Of a stretch of 64,000 nucleotides of DNA, positions 1 through 11,008 are shown piece by piece. Each line of letters starts with the position of its first letter. Positions within the stretch are counted from its first letter, which is position 1. Source of the stretch: Helicoverpa zea (lineage: Eukaryota > Arthropoda > Insecta > Lepidoptera > Noctuidae); assembly GCF_022581195.2 (NCBI RefSeq), contig NC_061474.1, forward strand, positions 7,998,001-8,062,000, in the 5' to 3' direction. The position numbers and the translations under genes were made by a program. The notes below the pieces were generated by a model. That model saw only the letters and a list, made by a program, of their open reading frames with translations. It ran no database searches and was not told the DNA's origin.

Positions 1-109
1 TGTAAAACCTCAAGGAATTTATTTATAAGGCTTGTGTTGTAGTGGGAGCGAATAGCGATTGCATTTTGTTTTGAACTAATAGTGAAGTTTTGCGGCTAGT
101 ATCTATGCT

Positions 110-212
110 AATACTAGCTTCGGTTAGTGGTTTCACCCGCATACCGTGGAAACTATCCCGCGCATAAAAAGAAGCATCTACGCCTTCAATAAATGAGCAA
201 TCTAACACTTAG
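110..212 (-). repeat. Fragment of a dispersed 'tttcacccgc...' repeat
   Basis: The stretch runs tttcacccgc, ccgtggaaact, cgcataaaaagaagc, then 'aataaatgagcaatctaacact'-like sequence. The same order recurs, more or less decayed, near 6.6, 9.7, 35.5 and 37.2 kb, so this is a copy of a dispersed repeat and not a gene. The 61-residue minus-strand frame here is part of the repeat. The family is common in moths as I remember it; its class is not clear from this copy. Confidence 0.55.
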
Positions 213-2031
213 TGCTAAACATGCCATCAAATGACCATCTGTTGAGAGAAGCTAGGTCACTTTTTATCTAGGTACAGGAAGTAGTCACCGAGAGATGAGA
301 TTTTCACTCAGAACGCTCTGGCAGTAGCTAGTAAGGCATAAATCAGTCAGTTTCCGATTATTTGAATAAGTACTCATTTCTTTCTAAACATAATCGTCAA
401 AATACCCATTGGTAGCGGAACTTTTAAACGTTTAAAATATGAGTATGACGTGGTTCCCTAAACTTTCACAAAGCACCCAAAGGCCAATCCAAAATAAAAC
501 AAATGAAAACTAAAATGGTTTTCACCCCACGCAGAACCGATCGCTTCTCATTACCCCGCGAGCAGTCTGACAGGTCCCTAAGTTAAAGTCTCTCTCAGAC
601 GTCTGAATGCGTAGGCGAAGTCTAGACGAGGTTCAGCCGTACGCCAATTGAAATTGTCTAGTCTGAATTTAAGAAGCTGTGGTTTAAATTGGTTAATTGA
701 AAGCAGTAAGGGTTAAGAGTTTATTGAGTTAGGTCGTAATGTGGGGTTTTATTTTGTATCATTTTTTTTTATATTTATAATTGTGGAAAGTAGTTCTAAG
801 AACTCTAAACAAGCTATGACTTTTTGCTGGAATGAAATCGCAGCACGGAAAAATTGCTTTGAAACCACAGAAAAAAAGGTCGTTCCTGAAAAAATATTCA
901 CAAATTAATTACATTTTGCATATTAATATTTTCAGATCTTATACTTTCGGAGAATAAATAATAAAAGTGTTTCAGTTCAATGGAAACCTTGTTATGTCAT
1001 TAAGTTAATCATCTTAAAAAAAATATCGGTCGACTTCAGGCTACATTAGAAACTTATTCTTGTTTGTCAGAATTTTATCAACACAAAACCTATAGCTATA
1101 GGTACCTACATACATAACATACCCCGGTTTTCTCAACCCTTGTGCCTCAATGACCGGTCCGCCATATTAGCCGGTTGATCGAGTGATCCACTGCCCAAGG
1201 GAGACTGGTTAGTTGCATCATTTACTTCTATTTATTAGTTTGCCACGCCATTCACGAGGGATTGGATTTTCTTACCCTCTATGTACTTATTTATGTATAT
1301 AAGTATGTATGTATGTGTTTAGTTGGGGAGAATTGGGTGACCTACTTGTTTTTGGTGATTAAAAGTTGGGGGTATGTTAAATGCAATAGTTACACCGAAA
1401 CGCTGAAACATTTCTTAGGTAAGCTGAAACTCTTCTGTTGGGGGAAATGGTGTGACAGTGATAAAATGATGTTTGACCAAATCTTGTAAGTCAGTGACTT
1501 TACAGTAGTCTAGCGGGCGAGATTTGATAAAAGAGTATGTGCCTGATTCTATATGACTATAATACTGAGTGATAGTTGCAACGATAAAGTGAGTTTAATA
1601 TTATTACAATTCAGAAGTTGTGAGAAAATCTGTCCTGAAAGTTTAAACCCATACGTACATAAAATTTAACTTGTAAATAACGATATTGATTGACATACTT
1701 TTCAATTTCGATAGTAGAGAGCTGGCAGTTACCTCCTAAGTGTCGAATAGATTGTAATTTTTTCAAAGAACATTAATTACTTTAGACACTCTACGCAAAA
1801 ATAATAAGACACTTCAAAAGTTTCCAGAAACTAATTCAAAAGCTTGTCTTAACACCGATAAAGATACGCTCTTAGTTAAAAACTTCGCAAAGCCTAAACT
1901 TCATCTATATCAATTCTTTCATAAGAAAAGTAACAATTTAATCTCGCCCAGAACTTTGTGAAAGAACTCTCTTTCTAAAAGAATCTTCATTATCAGTAAG
2001 TCAATTTATAACAAGTTAAAAAAAAGAGTTG
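213..2031. other. No gene recognised
   Basis: AT-rich sequence with only short open frames. The longest, 75 codons at 1262-1489 plus, has no recognisable domain. A somewhat GC-richer patch around 530-650 shows no convincing exon. Confidence 0.5.
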
Positions 2032-2039
2032 GTGATAAT

Positions 2040-2329
2040 ATACTTTTGTGGGGAGATAAGTGAAAAATATTTCAACTCTGTGACTGCTGTCATGGTACGG
2101 GCATGTGATGCTGAGGAATGAGTCATGTTGTGAGGAAGATGATGAGTATAAATGTGGATGGACATTGTGGAAGGGGACGACCAAAGAAACGATGGATGGA
2201 TTGTGTGAAAGTAGATATGGTAAGAAAGAACGTTACTTGTGAGATGACGGCAGATAGAAGAGTATGGAAGGAGAAAACATGCTACGCTGACTCCAAATAA
2301 AATTGGGATAAGGGCAGGAGGATGATGAT
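2040..2329 (+). mobile_element. 5'-truncated LINE remnant, C-terminus of an RTE-like reverse transcriptase
   Basis: The frame at 2118-2300 reads HVVRKMMSINVDG, then GRGRPKKRWMDCVK, and ends ADSK-stop. This resembles the extreme C-terminus of RTE-type reverse transcriptases in insects. Just upstream a second frame reads WYGHVMLRNE, which would normally precede HVVRK, so the two pieces are separated by a one-base frameshift and the copy is dead. After the stop the sequence ends in GGAGGATGATGATG, the ATG-type tail of this class. The octamer gtgataat stands at 2032-2039 and again at 2330-2337 and is a plausible target duplication, though short enough to occur by chance. Confidence 0.7.
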
Positions 2330-2638
2330 GTGATAATGTTTTGTAAAATGAATGGTTAAATTAAAAGAAAGTAGATACATCAGCGCCATATATTACAGGT
2401 ACTCCTATTACTTTTTCCATACACATCCTGTACCTACCTACAAACAACTGATAATTTTTGTAACAGATAGACAAATAATGAGGAAACTATTTAAAACTCA
2501 TAATTTATTCAACTCACGAAACCCAAAAAATGTCTTGCTCTTAGTTTTATTAGGTCTCAGGTGAATGACCCTTTCTTAGCAGTTGGGTAAAAAGTGGCCA
2601 GAATAGCATTAAAAATTAACCTATTCTATGAAATCAAT

Positions 2639-2791
2639 CATCATCATCATCATCATCTCAGCCATAGGACGTCCACTGCTGAACATAGGCCTCCCCCTTA
2701 GATCTCCACAGATACCTGTTGGAGGCGACCTGCATCCAGCGTCTTCCGGCGACCTTTATAAGGTCGTCTGTCCACCTTGTTGGTGGACAAT
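2639..2791 (-). mobile_element. Short RTE retrotransposon 3' fragment with perfect target duplication
   Basis: From the (CAT)n tract through tctcagccataggacgtcc to ttgttggtggac, this copy matches the 3' end of the larger element at 19121-20958 with about four differences over the aligned part. On the minus strand it encodes roughly the last 44 codons, the stop, and the (GAT)n tail. The 12-mer tatgaaatcaat lies at 2627-2638 and at 2792-2803 exactly, so insertion by target-primed reverse transcription with severe 5' truncation is well supported. The plus-strand frame at 2628-2813 is a shadow. Confidence 0.9.
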
Positions 2792-2803
2792 TATGAAATC
2801 AAT

Positions 2804-3732
2804 ACTTCAATAATACCTACTCATTAATTATCCACAGGCAGCCTAGAATGTCAAATGGCATGCCCATTATAAATCAGGCTATGCTAATATTGGCCGGTAC
2901 ACAAAGCTTACTAGGCTAACTCTGTTTTCTTGTAAACAGGAATAAATTAGCCTTAAATATATCTTACTGTTGACTCCCAGGAATGGAGCGATTGAGTAAA
3001 ATTTATGGCCGAAATCAAATAACAAACAGAATGCTTTCTTTGAGACATTTTTGGTGCTAAACATGCTTGATAAATTGATCAACATCTTATGACCTTTTGG
3101 GTTCTAGGGATAAGAAAGTATAAAAAACACTTCTAAGGAAGTATGGTTTTAAACAAATGTAATGTATACTTTTAAAATTCTTGTTAAAATAAATGTTATC
3201 TCCCTCGATTTCCCACGGTACCTAATTACTTCACACACCCAAATAAAAAGTCGTCCATATAGAAACATAGAGGAAACTTTATTGATCTATCTATCTTACA
3301 TTAAACTAACTAACTATTCAGCTATGTACGTACAGATTCATGAAGGAACACAATTTCCAGCAACGTTGCAATCATTTGAAATACGCCGACAAAAGAAACC
3401 CATTACACAAACACAGTAACTTAAACTTTAGACTCAAGTTAAAACGCAATTATTTAACAGTTGAACTAACAAGATAAACTCTAACTTAAACTTTCTGCAA
3501 CTTGAAACACTAGATTGGAACAGGAAGAACTTTAAAAGTGCAAAGCCTAATTCAATTCTAGTGAGCTATTTTCATTCATTTTGAATCTTATACGAATTAA
3601 GATCGTAGTAGTTAAGATATCTTTTACGGGTCTCAAAAAATGTTTATCGGTCCTTCTAATCAATATCAATAAAATAAGGAGGAAATTAGTTTGTGTGCTT
3701 GTTTCTTTGTATGTAGGTACCCCAGTAGGGAT
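2804..3732. other. No gene recognised
   Basis: AT-rich with several short frames on both strands (for example 3162-3419 plus). None shows a domain, a splice pattern or compositional bias that I can support. Confidence 0.5.
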
Positions 3733-3862
3733 TCTGAACCGATTTCAAAAATTATGTCACTGTTGTATAGTATACTACACTCTTCGCAAGTAACATAGGC
3801 TATATTTTATCCCGGTACGAGCAGTAGTTCCCAAGGAACATGAGTGAAACCGCCGGAAAATG
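3733..3862 (+). repeat. Dispersed repeat fragment ('gaaccgatttcaaaaatt...tattttatcccggtacg')
   Basis: Contains ccgatttcaaaaatta, a diverged cact-gtt stretch, taacataggctatatttt, then cccggtacgagcagtagttcccaagg. A close second copy is at 43226-43382 and a decayed one at 34825-34910. No coding potential. Confidence 0.6.
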
Positions 3863-3956
3863 GTTATAGACAAATAATAATTTGAGTATAATATAATTTG
3901 ACTTTAATTAATAATTTGATTATACATAAATAACTTTTAATAATATTTCTAAGTTA

Positions 3957-4368
3957 GGGTGCGTCCACATCTGGCGAATGCGCCGCGAATGCGCAGCACG
4001 CGAGCCGATCGCGAGCTGTCCGCGAGCTGCGCGCGTGCAGTCACTGCAATAGTTCGGTGCGCCTCTTTAGCGCAACTCACGCAAGGCTCGTATAGAGCGC
4101 GCGAGCGGCGCGCGAGCGGCGCGCGATCTGCGCGCAATCAGTTCTCGCCCTTACAGTTCCGTATATTGGCTCAGTACTATCGAAGATGTCAGACGTCGCG
4201 CGCCGCCTGCGCGCCGCTCGCGTGCGGCGCTTAGGTCGCGCGCGAGCTGCGCGCGGGCGGCGCAGAAGCGGCGCACGAACAAAAATGCACGCGCGCAGCT
4301 CGCGGACAGCTCGCGATCGGCTCGCGTGCTGCGCATTCGCGGCGCATTCGCCAGATGTGGACGCACCC
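3957..4368. mobile_element. GC-rich inverted-repeat DNA transposon (MITE-like), 83-bp perfect ends
   Basis: The first 83 bases (3957-4039) and the last 83 (4286-4368) are exact reverse complements; both ends start GGGTGCGTCC. The trinucleotide TTA flanks the element at 3954-3956 and 4369-4371. The 412-bp body is extremely rich in GCGCGC-type words, unlike the AT-rich surroundings. It encodes no transposase; the open frames of up to 111 codons on both strands are rich in Arg and Ala and arise from the base composition. A 3-bp TTA duplication fits PIF/Harbinger-type transposition, which is inference. Perfect arms imply recent insertion or copy correction. Confidence 0.9.
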
Positions 4369-4371
4369 TTA

Positions 4372-4713
4372 TAGATAAAAAAAATATGCAAAAATCTGCA
4401 CTGCAAAACCATTTAAATCCTAATTCGATTCAACTTCCTTCTTAATTCAAAAATTTAATTTCTCTCTTCTATAAAGGAGGTCACATAAATCCTCTTTTTC
4501 CCGACTTTTGTCTCACAATGCTTCGGATTCCGTTTTTAAAATATTCTAGTTTTATGCAATTATGGCGTGAAATGTGGTTGAATTAATTCATCATCATACT
4601 TTTTCGAATTTATTTTAATGTTTACAAATTGAATTTGAGCATGACGATATGCAATTTTTATGCCTTTTGATATATCAAAACGTTTACTTTCTTATGTGAT
4701 ACCTGAGAGATTT
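4372..4713. other. No gene recognised
   Basis: AT-rich spacer with no repeat or exon I can identify. Confidence 0.5.
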
Positions 4714-4729
4714 AAGTATCATGTTTATT

Positions 4730-4920
4730 CCAGCGGGTCCCAGCAGGGCCAATGCCTGCCGGGGCTGCGGGATTGTTCGAAAGAGTTTTCGCGGCCCTGG
4801 CACATAATAAGGCCTACGAAGGAACACGACGCTTTTTAGTCAGTAAGAGTCTGACACTCCCTCACCGCTGCTAACCCACAGCGGGAGGGGTCATTTGATG
4901 ATTTTTGACGTCGTAAAACA
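4730..4920 (+). mobile_element. SINE with 16-bp target duplication
   Basis: A 191-bp element containing ggggctgcgg, ttgttcgaaagag, cacgacg, agtcagtaagagtctgacac, cccacagcgggaggggtc and ending in tttttgacgtcgtaaaaca. The 16-mer aagtatcatgtttatt is present at 4714-4729 and exactly at 4921-4936. The GTTCGAAAG stretch resembles a Pol III B box, suggesting a tRNA-derived head; this is inference. A second near-full copy lies at 51790-51958, a decayed reverse copy at 45090-45210, and a head fragment at 44028-44060. Confidence 0.9.
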
Positions 4921-5280
4921 AAGTATCATGTTTATTTTTATTTATTTGTAAATATTTACCTACATTCTGTTTTAAATCATTCTTAATTTAATCTAAGAAT
5001 TTAAAGTGACGGATTAAAGGCTGAAGGAAATTTCCGTAGAGGCTGTAAACTTTTTACGACCTAACAAAATATTAATTTGTCGGGAGGTGAGGAAACGCAA
5101 TTTGCAACATGGCTGCCTATTATGTTAGATGAGTTTAAATCCTTTTTGGGTTTATGTGTTGTACATACGATCTCAGGTCGACCACCTTAGCAATTCCAGT
5201 AACAAGCAAAAATACAACATAATAGTGTATGTCATCCATGTGGATAAATAAAAGTAATACCTATTCTACTATTAAAGACT

Positions 5281-5300
5281 TCAATTCAATTCAATTCAAT
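5281..5300. repeat. (TTCAA)n microsatellite
   Basis: Four tandem copies of a pentamer, tcaat, immediately before attttattgc. Confidence 0.85.
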
Positions 5301-5329
5301 ATTTTATTGCACTCCATAAGTTTCATGAT

Positions 5330-5500
5330 CTATATATATTAAAATGAAACCCGCTTTCCGTTGTCAAGACATAACATGAAAACGGCTTGACCAATTTGGC
5401 TGAAAATTAGAGGGGAGGTAACTTAGACCCGGGAGAAGGTTTTAGTTTTTGTCACCATCCGGCTACGGGACGCGGGTGAAACCGCGGGCGAAAGCTAGTT
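5330..5500 (+). repeat. Dispersed repeat ending in cgcgggcgaaagctagt
   Basis: Starts near tatatatattaaaatgaaacc, passes through aaaacggcttgaccaatttggctgaaaatt, and ends gggacgcgggtgaaaccgcg and ggcgaaagctagt. This is a common layout for moth dispersed repeats as I recall. Short relatives of the terminal segment occur at 22106-22150 and 24018-24060. No coding frame. Confidence 0.65.
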
Positions 5501-6593
5501 TAATATAAAAACGTACAGAAGATCATATTTTACTCGAAAGGTATGACAACAGTTCCTTTCTTGTTACACACTTTAGTATGAGTTTTCATGGAAAAATAAA
5601 ACCCTACTCTTCGAATGCTCTCCCAAAACCTACAGGAAACTTTTAAAAGACCAAATAGGTAGACGATAATCATATAAAAGAGGTTGCCTGCACTTCACCA
5701 GACCTCTGCACCAACTATGTGTCTAATTTGTTGCAGTATCGGATAATCCTGATGAGATTCCCTTCTAACGGGTTCCGAGGAATTTTAGCTTCGAAAACGT
5801 TAATGGGTTTAGTTTGAAAACGGGCATTTTAGGAAATGGAGTTATGGTTAAATGTCACACTGTGTGTTGAAAGGATATAAGCTTGGTAACTTTGAACTTG
5901 ATCTTAGGCAAATATTTTTTTACGTAAGGGCTAGTAACATTCCGGGTATATAAATATATGTACATACGCCTATTTGTTGTCCTGGTATATAAGCTATTTT
6001 ACTCCCAAGTTCCGTCAAAATGTATTTAGTAGTTAGAGTTGCACATACCGTTTCAAATTTAAGTGTGATGCAGAGAAAAAAATGGCAACTAAATACTTTA
6101 CATAGGTAAAAAAAAAGCGGATTGCAATCAAAGAATGGTATTAAAATTGCCTGGAAAATTATGCCCTTCGCCATTGGAAATATACATAACCTACAAATAA
6201 AACCCACGTATTGATGAAAATTACATTTCCTCTTGCGGGAAAAGTTTAGCGATCTCGGTTTTGCGTCATACGCCACCGCAACACTTCAATTATTAATTTA
6301 TCTCATTTGACATTTAAGACTTATCACTAATTACGTTTGACACTAAGGTAAATGTCAGCTGTCAATATCCGGGTTTGTCTAATATCAAAATAGAATTGAT
6401 ATAAGCCGAATTATGAACTGAAAATAAACCAATAAGTACCTACTAATCTTTACTACCCCCGCAAAATAGTAATTCGACAAATAGTAGAGATAATTTTGAC
6501 ACAGACAAATATTATTGAAATCTAATTCGAACTGTTATTAACTTCGGTTTTCGGTAATCGATGATAGGTATATAATTTTCCTGAGAATTTCGC
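5501..6593. other. No gene recognised
   Basis: AT-rich. A 118-codon minus frame at 5920-6276 lacks any recognisable motif and lies in sequence of ordinary noncoding composition, so I do not call it a gene. Confidence 0.5.
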
Positions 6594-6739
6594 TGATATT
6601 ATAAAGCTGAAGAGTTTGTTTATTTAAACGGGCTCCTCTTAGGAACTAGTGGTTCGATTTGAAAAACTATTTTGTTTTTAAATATTGATCGAGGAAGATA
6701 GGCTACTTTTTATCCGAATGTGTGCAATAGTTCCCACGT
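6594..6739 (+). repeat. Dispersed repeat copy ('ataaagctgaagagtttgttt...')
   Basis: Runs gatattataaagctgaag, agtttgtttatttaaacg, aggaactagtggttcgattt, then aggctactttttatccg and agttcccacg. Reverse-oriented relatives are at 110-212, 9711-9835, 35475-35582 and 37198-37350. The order and spacing of the blocks are shared between copies. Confidence 0.7.
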
Positions 6740-7721
6740 TTTCAAATGACAGTTTTTTGCGAAGTTTTCTTTTTAATTCCTAAGTTAATTCTTGTTGTTG
6801 TTAACAATTTACAGTAAACAGCAGTCTGCTAAACTTAATAACTTAACAGTGTAAATTATTTCATACCAGAGAGTGAAGTGTAATATTTCTTACACAACTG
6901 CTCGGTGCGACTGCAAATGTAGTTTAATTATTATGAAGTATGGTTCTGACTCGTCGAGTAGTAAGCAAGTCAGTTTGTTACACGTCACTATTTTAATTTA
7001 GTTTCGGGAAATGTGGTAAAGTTGCCTTCGTAAGTTTGTGTGTGAATTCTTCCATATAATCCTGATATTTTATTTCGGGTTTTAAGTCAATGTGCATGAA
7101 TTTAACTGTCACGAACTCGCACGAGTGCAATTATACAGTGGGCGAATCGACCCCTTTAAAAATGTGTAGCAGGCAATTCGCCCACACATTGTTTTATTTT
7201 TAATATTTTAATGGAAAAATAGGAGGTCCACGATTGGAGGCCAATTGTATTGATGAAAACAACATGCCACATCCAAAACTATAAGTTTTTCTTCATGGCT
7301 TCTGTTCGTTTCATCGAGTTGACGGTTACTCACTCGTTAATTAATTTAAATGATTATGCCTTCGTTGCAATCCACATAGTTTCACGACACCTAAGTCACA
7401 ACACGAATAATCTATATGTTATGACATACATATGTTGCTACCTACTTATATGAGAGCAGTACAGCATACTTGATTAAAAACCTTATATTTTGAATTCAAA
7501 TAACTATTGGTTCAAATTTCTTGATTATTTTTAGTAGATACTTCGATCACTTTTTGGGGAAGGTTACCTTTTACCTTTTGAACTGTGTTTTGTTATGCTC
7601 GACTAAAATCCGCTCATGTGAAAGGGCTATAAATAACTTTGTGCTACATTTCTGACTTAGCTATAATAGTCTTTACCTACTAGACACAACCGTTTCTAAT
7701 TTCTGTTACAGCTTTTTTTTT
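6740..7721. other. No gene; one small hairpin
   Basis: No exon recognised. The words gtgggcgaat near 7139 and attcgcccac near 7174 form a short inverted repeat, too small to classify. Confidence 0.5.
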
Positions 7722-7775
7722 ATCGTCCCACTGCTGGGCACAGGCCTCCTCTCACACGGAGAAGAATTTCTAACT
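7722..7775 (-). repeat. LINE 3'-end fragment ('cccactgctgggcacaggcc')
   Basis: The words cccactgctgggcacaggcc and tcctctcacacggagaag match the core of three further copies at 53973-54112, 55190-55275 and 55828-55946. In the last copy the sequence runs into (ATG)n in the opposite orientation, so this fragment reads on the minus strand. Confidence 0.6.
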
Positions 7776-8742
7776 TCAACAAACAAAAAATGTTAACCAA
7801 TTTTAGGACTCTCTCCCATAGGGATAGTAAACAAAACGATTGATACCGTACGTAAAAACCAGATCCTTTTAAGTCTGTGGCGCGGAACGGACAGAGGGTT
7901 TCCCAAAGTGCTGTCTGTGCGAGTGCGTGCCTTTATCAAAATGTACGAGGAACCAACTAACTAGGAAATACTACTACTTAGTTACTTACATTTTTATTCT
8001 GAGAAAAAGACATCAGTGCTTGTTATTTTAGACAAGATCTTAATATATGTATATGTTACATCTGAGATTCCACCATTCCAAAATTGACGTCGCACATAAT
8101 TGGTTCGCAAACAAAAGTTGTGTGGGTAATTCGCGCATAAAAGTTGCAATTTCGCGGACATTTTAATGTTTGCGAGTAGACCAGAAGAAACATTTCATTG
8201 GTTGGTGAAACTGATAATGATTAAATGAGGTCATCTTAGTAAGTATTTTTGGAAGCTTTCCTAGATACCTACGTATTAATTTGATTAGAATAAGTTTAGG
8301 AAAGCTATCTGAATAATGATCCACTATTTAGATCCAGTTTTAGGTTTATCATCTAAAACGTTTACCTACCACACACAACCTACAATCTAAACTTAAATAG
8401 CATCATTATAACAACGATTAATCAAACAGTAGACGATCACGTTAATATATTTACTTGAGAGTTGCTAGCCCATTCTTGTCCCAACTACACTTTAGGGAGA
8501 CGGCCGGTTGTGGCTATTTGTAGGGAAAACAAGGCTTTTACATTTAGTTGCTTCTGTTTTTAGTTTATGTAGGAATTTTTGGAAGATGTTTAAATGATTG
8601 TGGTGTATTTTTATGTATAATTAGTTTATAGAGAATTTGTTTGAATCAACGCCCAAAATTCCGAACCTGAACCAAGATCGAAAAAATATATCAGTGTTAT
8701 ATAGCCTTTATTAGGCCATTCATTGTGTAAGGCTATATAAAA
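7776..8742. other. No gene recognised
   Basis: AT-rich sequence without supported exon or repeat. Confidence 0.5.
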
Positions 8743-8925
8743 TAATAATAATGGCGTCCACGGCCGATTCCGGCCACGGCGGCTGTTCTCATTTAAGGTG
8801 ATCAGCCAGCTGCGCAGGACATTATTATAGTGCACGAGCATTTATTTGGACACAGGTGCACTCCCTATTCCTTCACTCTCATAACCCGATACGGCAATCC
8901 GACACAACCGGAAAGAGTGAACGAG
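8743..8925 (+). mobile_element. LINE 3'-end or SINE fragment ('taataataatggcgtccacgg')
   Basis: Contains aatggcgtccacggccgat, cagccagctgcgcaggac, attatagtgcacgagc, ggacacaggtgcactccct and ttccttcactctcataaccc. A diverged copy with the same block order is at 30957-31120. I recognise this as a widespread moth retroelement 3' end, but cannot name the clade from this piece. The 69-codon plus frame starting at 8830 is within it and is not a host gene. Confidence 0.7.
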
Positions 8926-9710
8926 GAAGGCTATATACCTAACACGTTTACCCGGTTGTGGGAAGTAAGTAGCTACCGAAGTCTATATAAGCTACATCGC
9001 TTCGTCATTCATTATAAAATCACCAGTAGACAGACCTAACTAGATAACAGTTTATCCAGCCCCCTCCTCGCCACTCTTACACATACTCCCCTCCCCCTGT
9101 AGGCAGACGCAAACGTCATGTAACACTCGGCAAATGTTGTCCGTCTCACTGAGAAACTAACTTCCTTTACAACTTGCGGTGTACACTTGAGGACGTAAAA
9201 AAGGACCCCTGTATTTGTTTTTAATATATGTACTTTGTGTGAGATGTATGAGTCTTAAAATCAGAATTTCCAAATATGTGTTGCTGGAGAGTTTGTTGCA
9301 CCACTTCTTCGCAGCAAAAACAGATAGGGAGTGGTGGTGCTGTTTTGCAGCCAAGTATTGATAAATTATTTTGATTTTGAAGATGCATATTATGTTATTT
9401 ATTTATAACTATGTAAGTAAGTATTTGAAATATTGCTACGTAGGAGTATGAAATAATAATAAAACCAATAAACGTTAATTCGTTCTAATTAGTCACAAAT
9501 TAATTCAAAGGGAAGTTATTTTAGGTAGATTGCTTACAATAAACTTGTAAATTAACATAAAGAGCAGATTATTACTGCTATATTTAGCACAATTTCCTAC
9601 TTAGTGTCTCTTCAAAGAAACAATAACTGACAAAATGCTTTTCTTATTTCTTAGCAGGAATAACATAAGTATTCCTTTGTAAATTAATTATAATTTGGTA
9701 TTTCTATCTA
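8926..9710. other. No gene recognised
   Basis: The first part (to about 9130) is somewhat C-rich and may continue the preceding repeat. The remainder is AT-rich without supported features. Confidence 0.45.
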
Positions 9711-9835
9711 TATTTACCGTGAAGTAGCTTATAGACTCTCTCAATAAATGAGCTATCTAACTCTGAAATAATTTTTCAAATCGAACCATTACTTCTTGAG
9801 ATTAGCGCGTTAACAAACAAAAAACTCTTCAACTT
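9711..9835 (-). repeat. Dispersed repeat copy, reverse orientation
   Basis: Contains aataaatgagctatctaac, tctgaaataatttttcaaat, cgaaccattacttcttgag, attagcgcgtt and aaactcttcaactttacaat, the reverse of the 6594-6739 copy. Its first half is also shared with 110-212. Confidence 0.7.
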
Positions 9836-10248
9836 TACAATATTGGTATAGGTTACAAAATAAATATCCATAGAAAACTTAATAACAAAGAAAAAACCAA
9901 GAAACACGATACACTTATTCCGAGAATAATCTCAATAAAAATAGGCGTCAACACATTTAATTTAGTAGATTTTTTCAAAATGGCCGCTTGTGGGCGTCAG
10001 ATAAGTTTACCCCGGGGAAAGTATTCATTTATTATAGAAACTTGGAGCCGGCAAAATATACTGATACAGATCTTGTTATTAGAAACATAATTGAATTTGG
10101 AGTTTATAATCCTGTATTATGATATTGAAATGTTTATTTTTGGATGTTTTTGGAAATTGTTAGTAGGCGAGGGATTTAAATAATTCGACTATTATCACAA
10201 AAATGTCCCGGTTGTCATTTGAACATCTTTGGCAGTTGTTACGGGTAG
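9836..10248. other. No gene recognised
   Basis: AT-rich spacer; nothing supported. Confidence 0.5.
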
Positions 10249-10420
10249 TCAGAAGCCACAAAGTCTGATAACCAGTCTTACCTAGGGGTATTAGGTTGTT
10301 CGGGTAACTGGGTTGAGGAGGTCAGGTAAGCAGTCGCTCCTTGTAAAACACTGGTACTCAGCTGCATCCGTTTAGACTGGAAGCCGACCCCAACATAGTT
10401 GGGAAAAGGTTAGACAGGTG
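10249..10420 (+). mobile_element. Short retroelement of the 'cccaacatagttgggaaaagg' family
   Basis: Blocks in order: tcagaagccac, cagtcttaccta, cgggtaactgggttgagg, gcagtcgctccttgtaaaac, actggtactcagctgcat, agactggaagccgacccc and aacatagttgggaaaagg. Six copies occur in this window (this one, 11943-12109, 21262-21432, 38825-38978, 42326-42494 and 51327-51487). Other copies show a GGAGGATGATG or similar tail, which sets the plus orientation here. No target duplication is evident for this copy. Confidence 0.8.
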
Positions 10421-10725
10421 ACATAAAGAAAATTATCTTTTTGTCTATGTTTATATATCCATAAAAGGCATAACGATCTTTTTACCCCCTTGTCATAAGA
10501 AATTGTATTGTAGATATGTCCCAAATATAGATACGTAGACATTAATATATAAGTATAAAATACGACGTCTTTAAAGAACGGAAGAAAACATTTTTTCTAA
10601 CATGAAAAACCTTTCATAAATATAAAAATAGCTAAATGTACGCCTTATATTCACCTGTCATCACACCATGCGTCCGTGAAACAGAAAACAAATTTACGAA
10701 CTCAGATATATGAATAAATTATTAC

Positions 10726-11008
10726 AAAAACCGGCCAAGTGTGAGTCGGACTCGTGTACGAAAGGTTCCATACATAAAATCACTTTTGTCGTAGGATACC
10801 GCTCTAAAATACTTACCTATTTTATTATAGTTTTTAGTAAGTACATGATGTTATAGCGGCAAGAATAATACATTATTTGTGAAATCTCAGCTCTCTAGCT
10901 ATAATGGTAAATAAAATACCTACAGCCTGATGACAGACAAACGGACGGACGGACAGCAAAGTCTTAGTAATTGGGTCCCGTTGTACCCTCTACGTACAGA
11001 ACCCTAAT
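10726..11008 (+). repeat. Dispersed repeat of the 'aaaaccggccaagtgtgagtc' family
   Basis: Begins aaaaaccggccaagtgtgag, tcggactcgtgtacgaaagg, and ends with acggacggacggacagc, aaagtcttagtaattggg and acagaaccctaa. Both boundaries are diagnostic of this moth repeat as I remember it. The same start is at 14845 and, reversed, at 55427. The same kind of end is at 18942 and 33578. It is noncoding. Confidence 0.8.

Noticed and set aside
3949..4412. Several Arg/Ala-rich frames on both strands
   Set aside because: They come from the GC-rich inverted-repeat element; complementary frames on both strands reflect its arms and composition.
5920..6276. 118-codon minus-strand frame
   Set aside because: No recognisable motif; surrounding composition unchanged.
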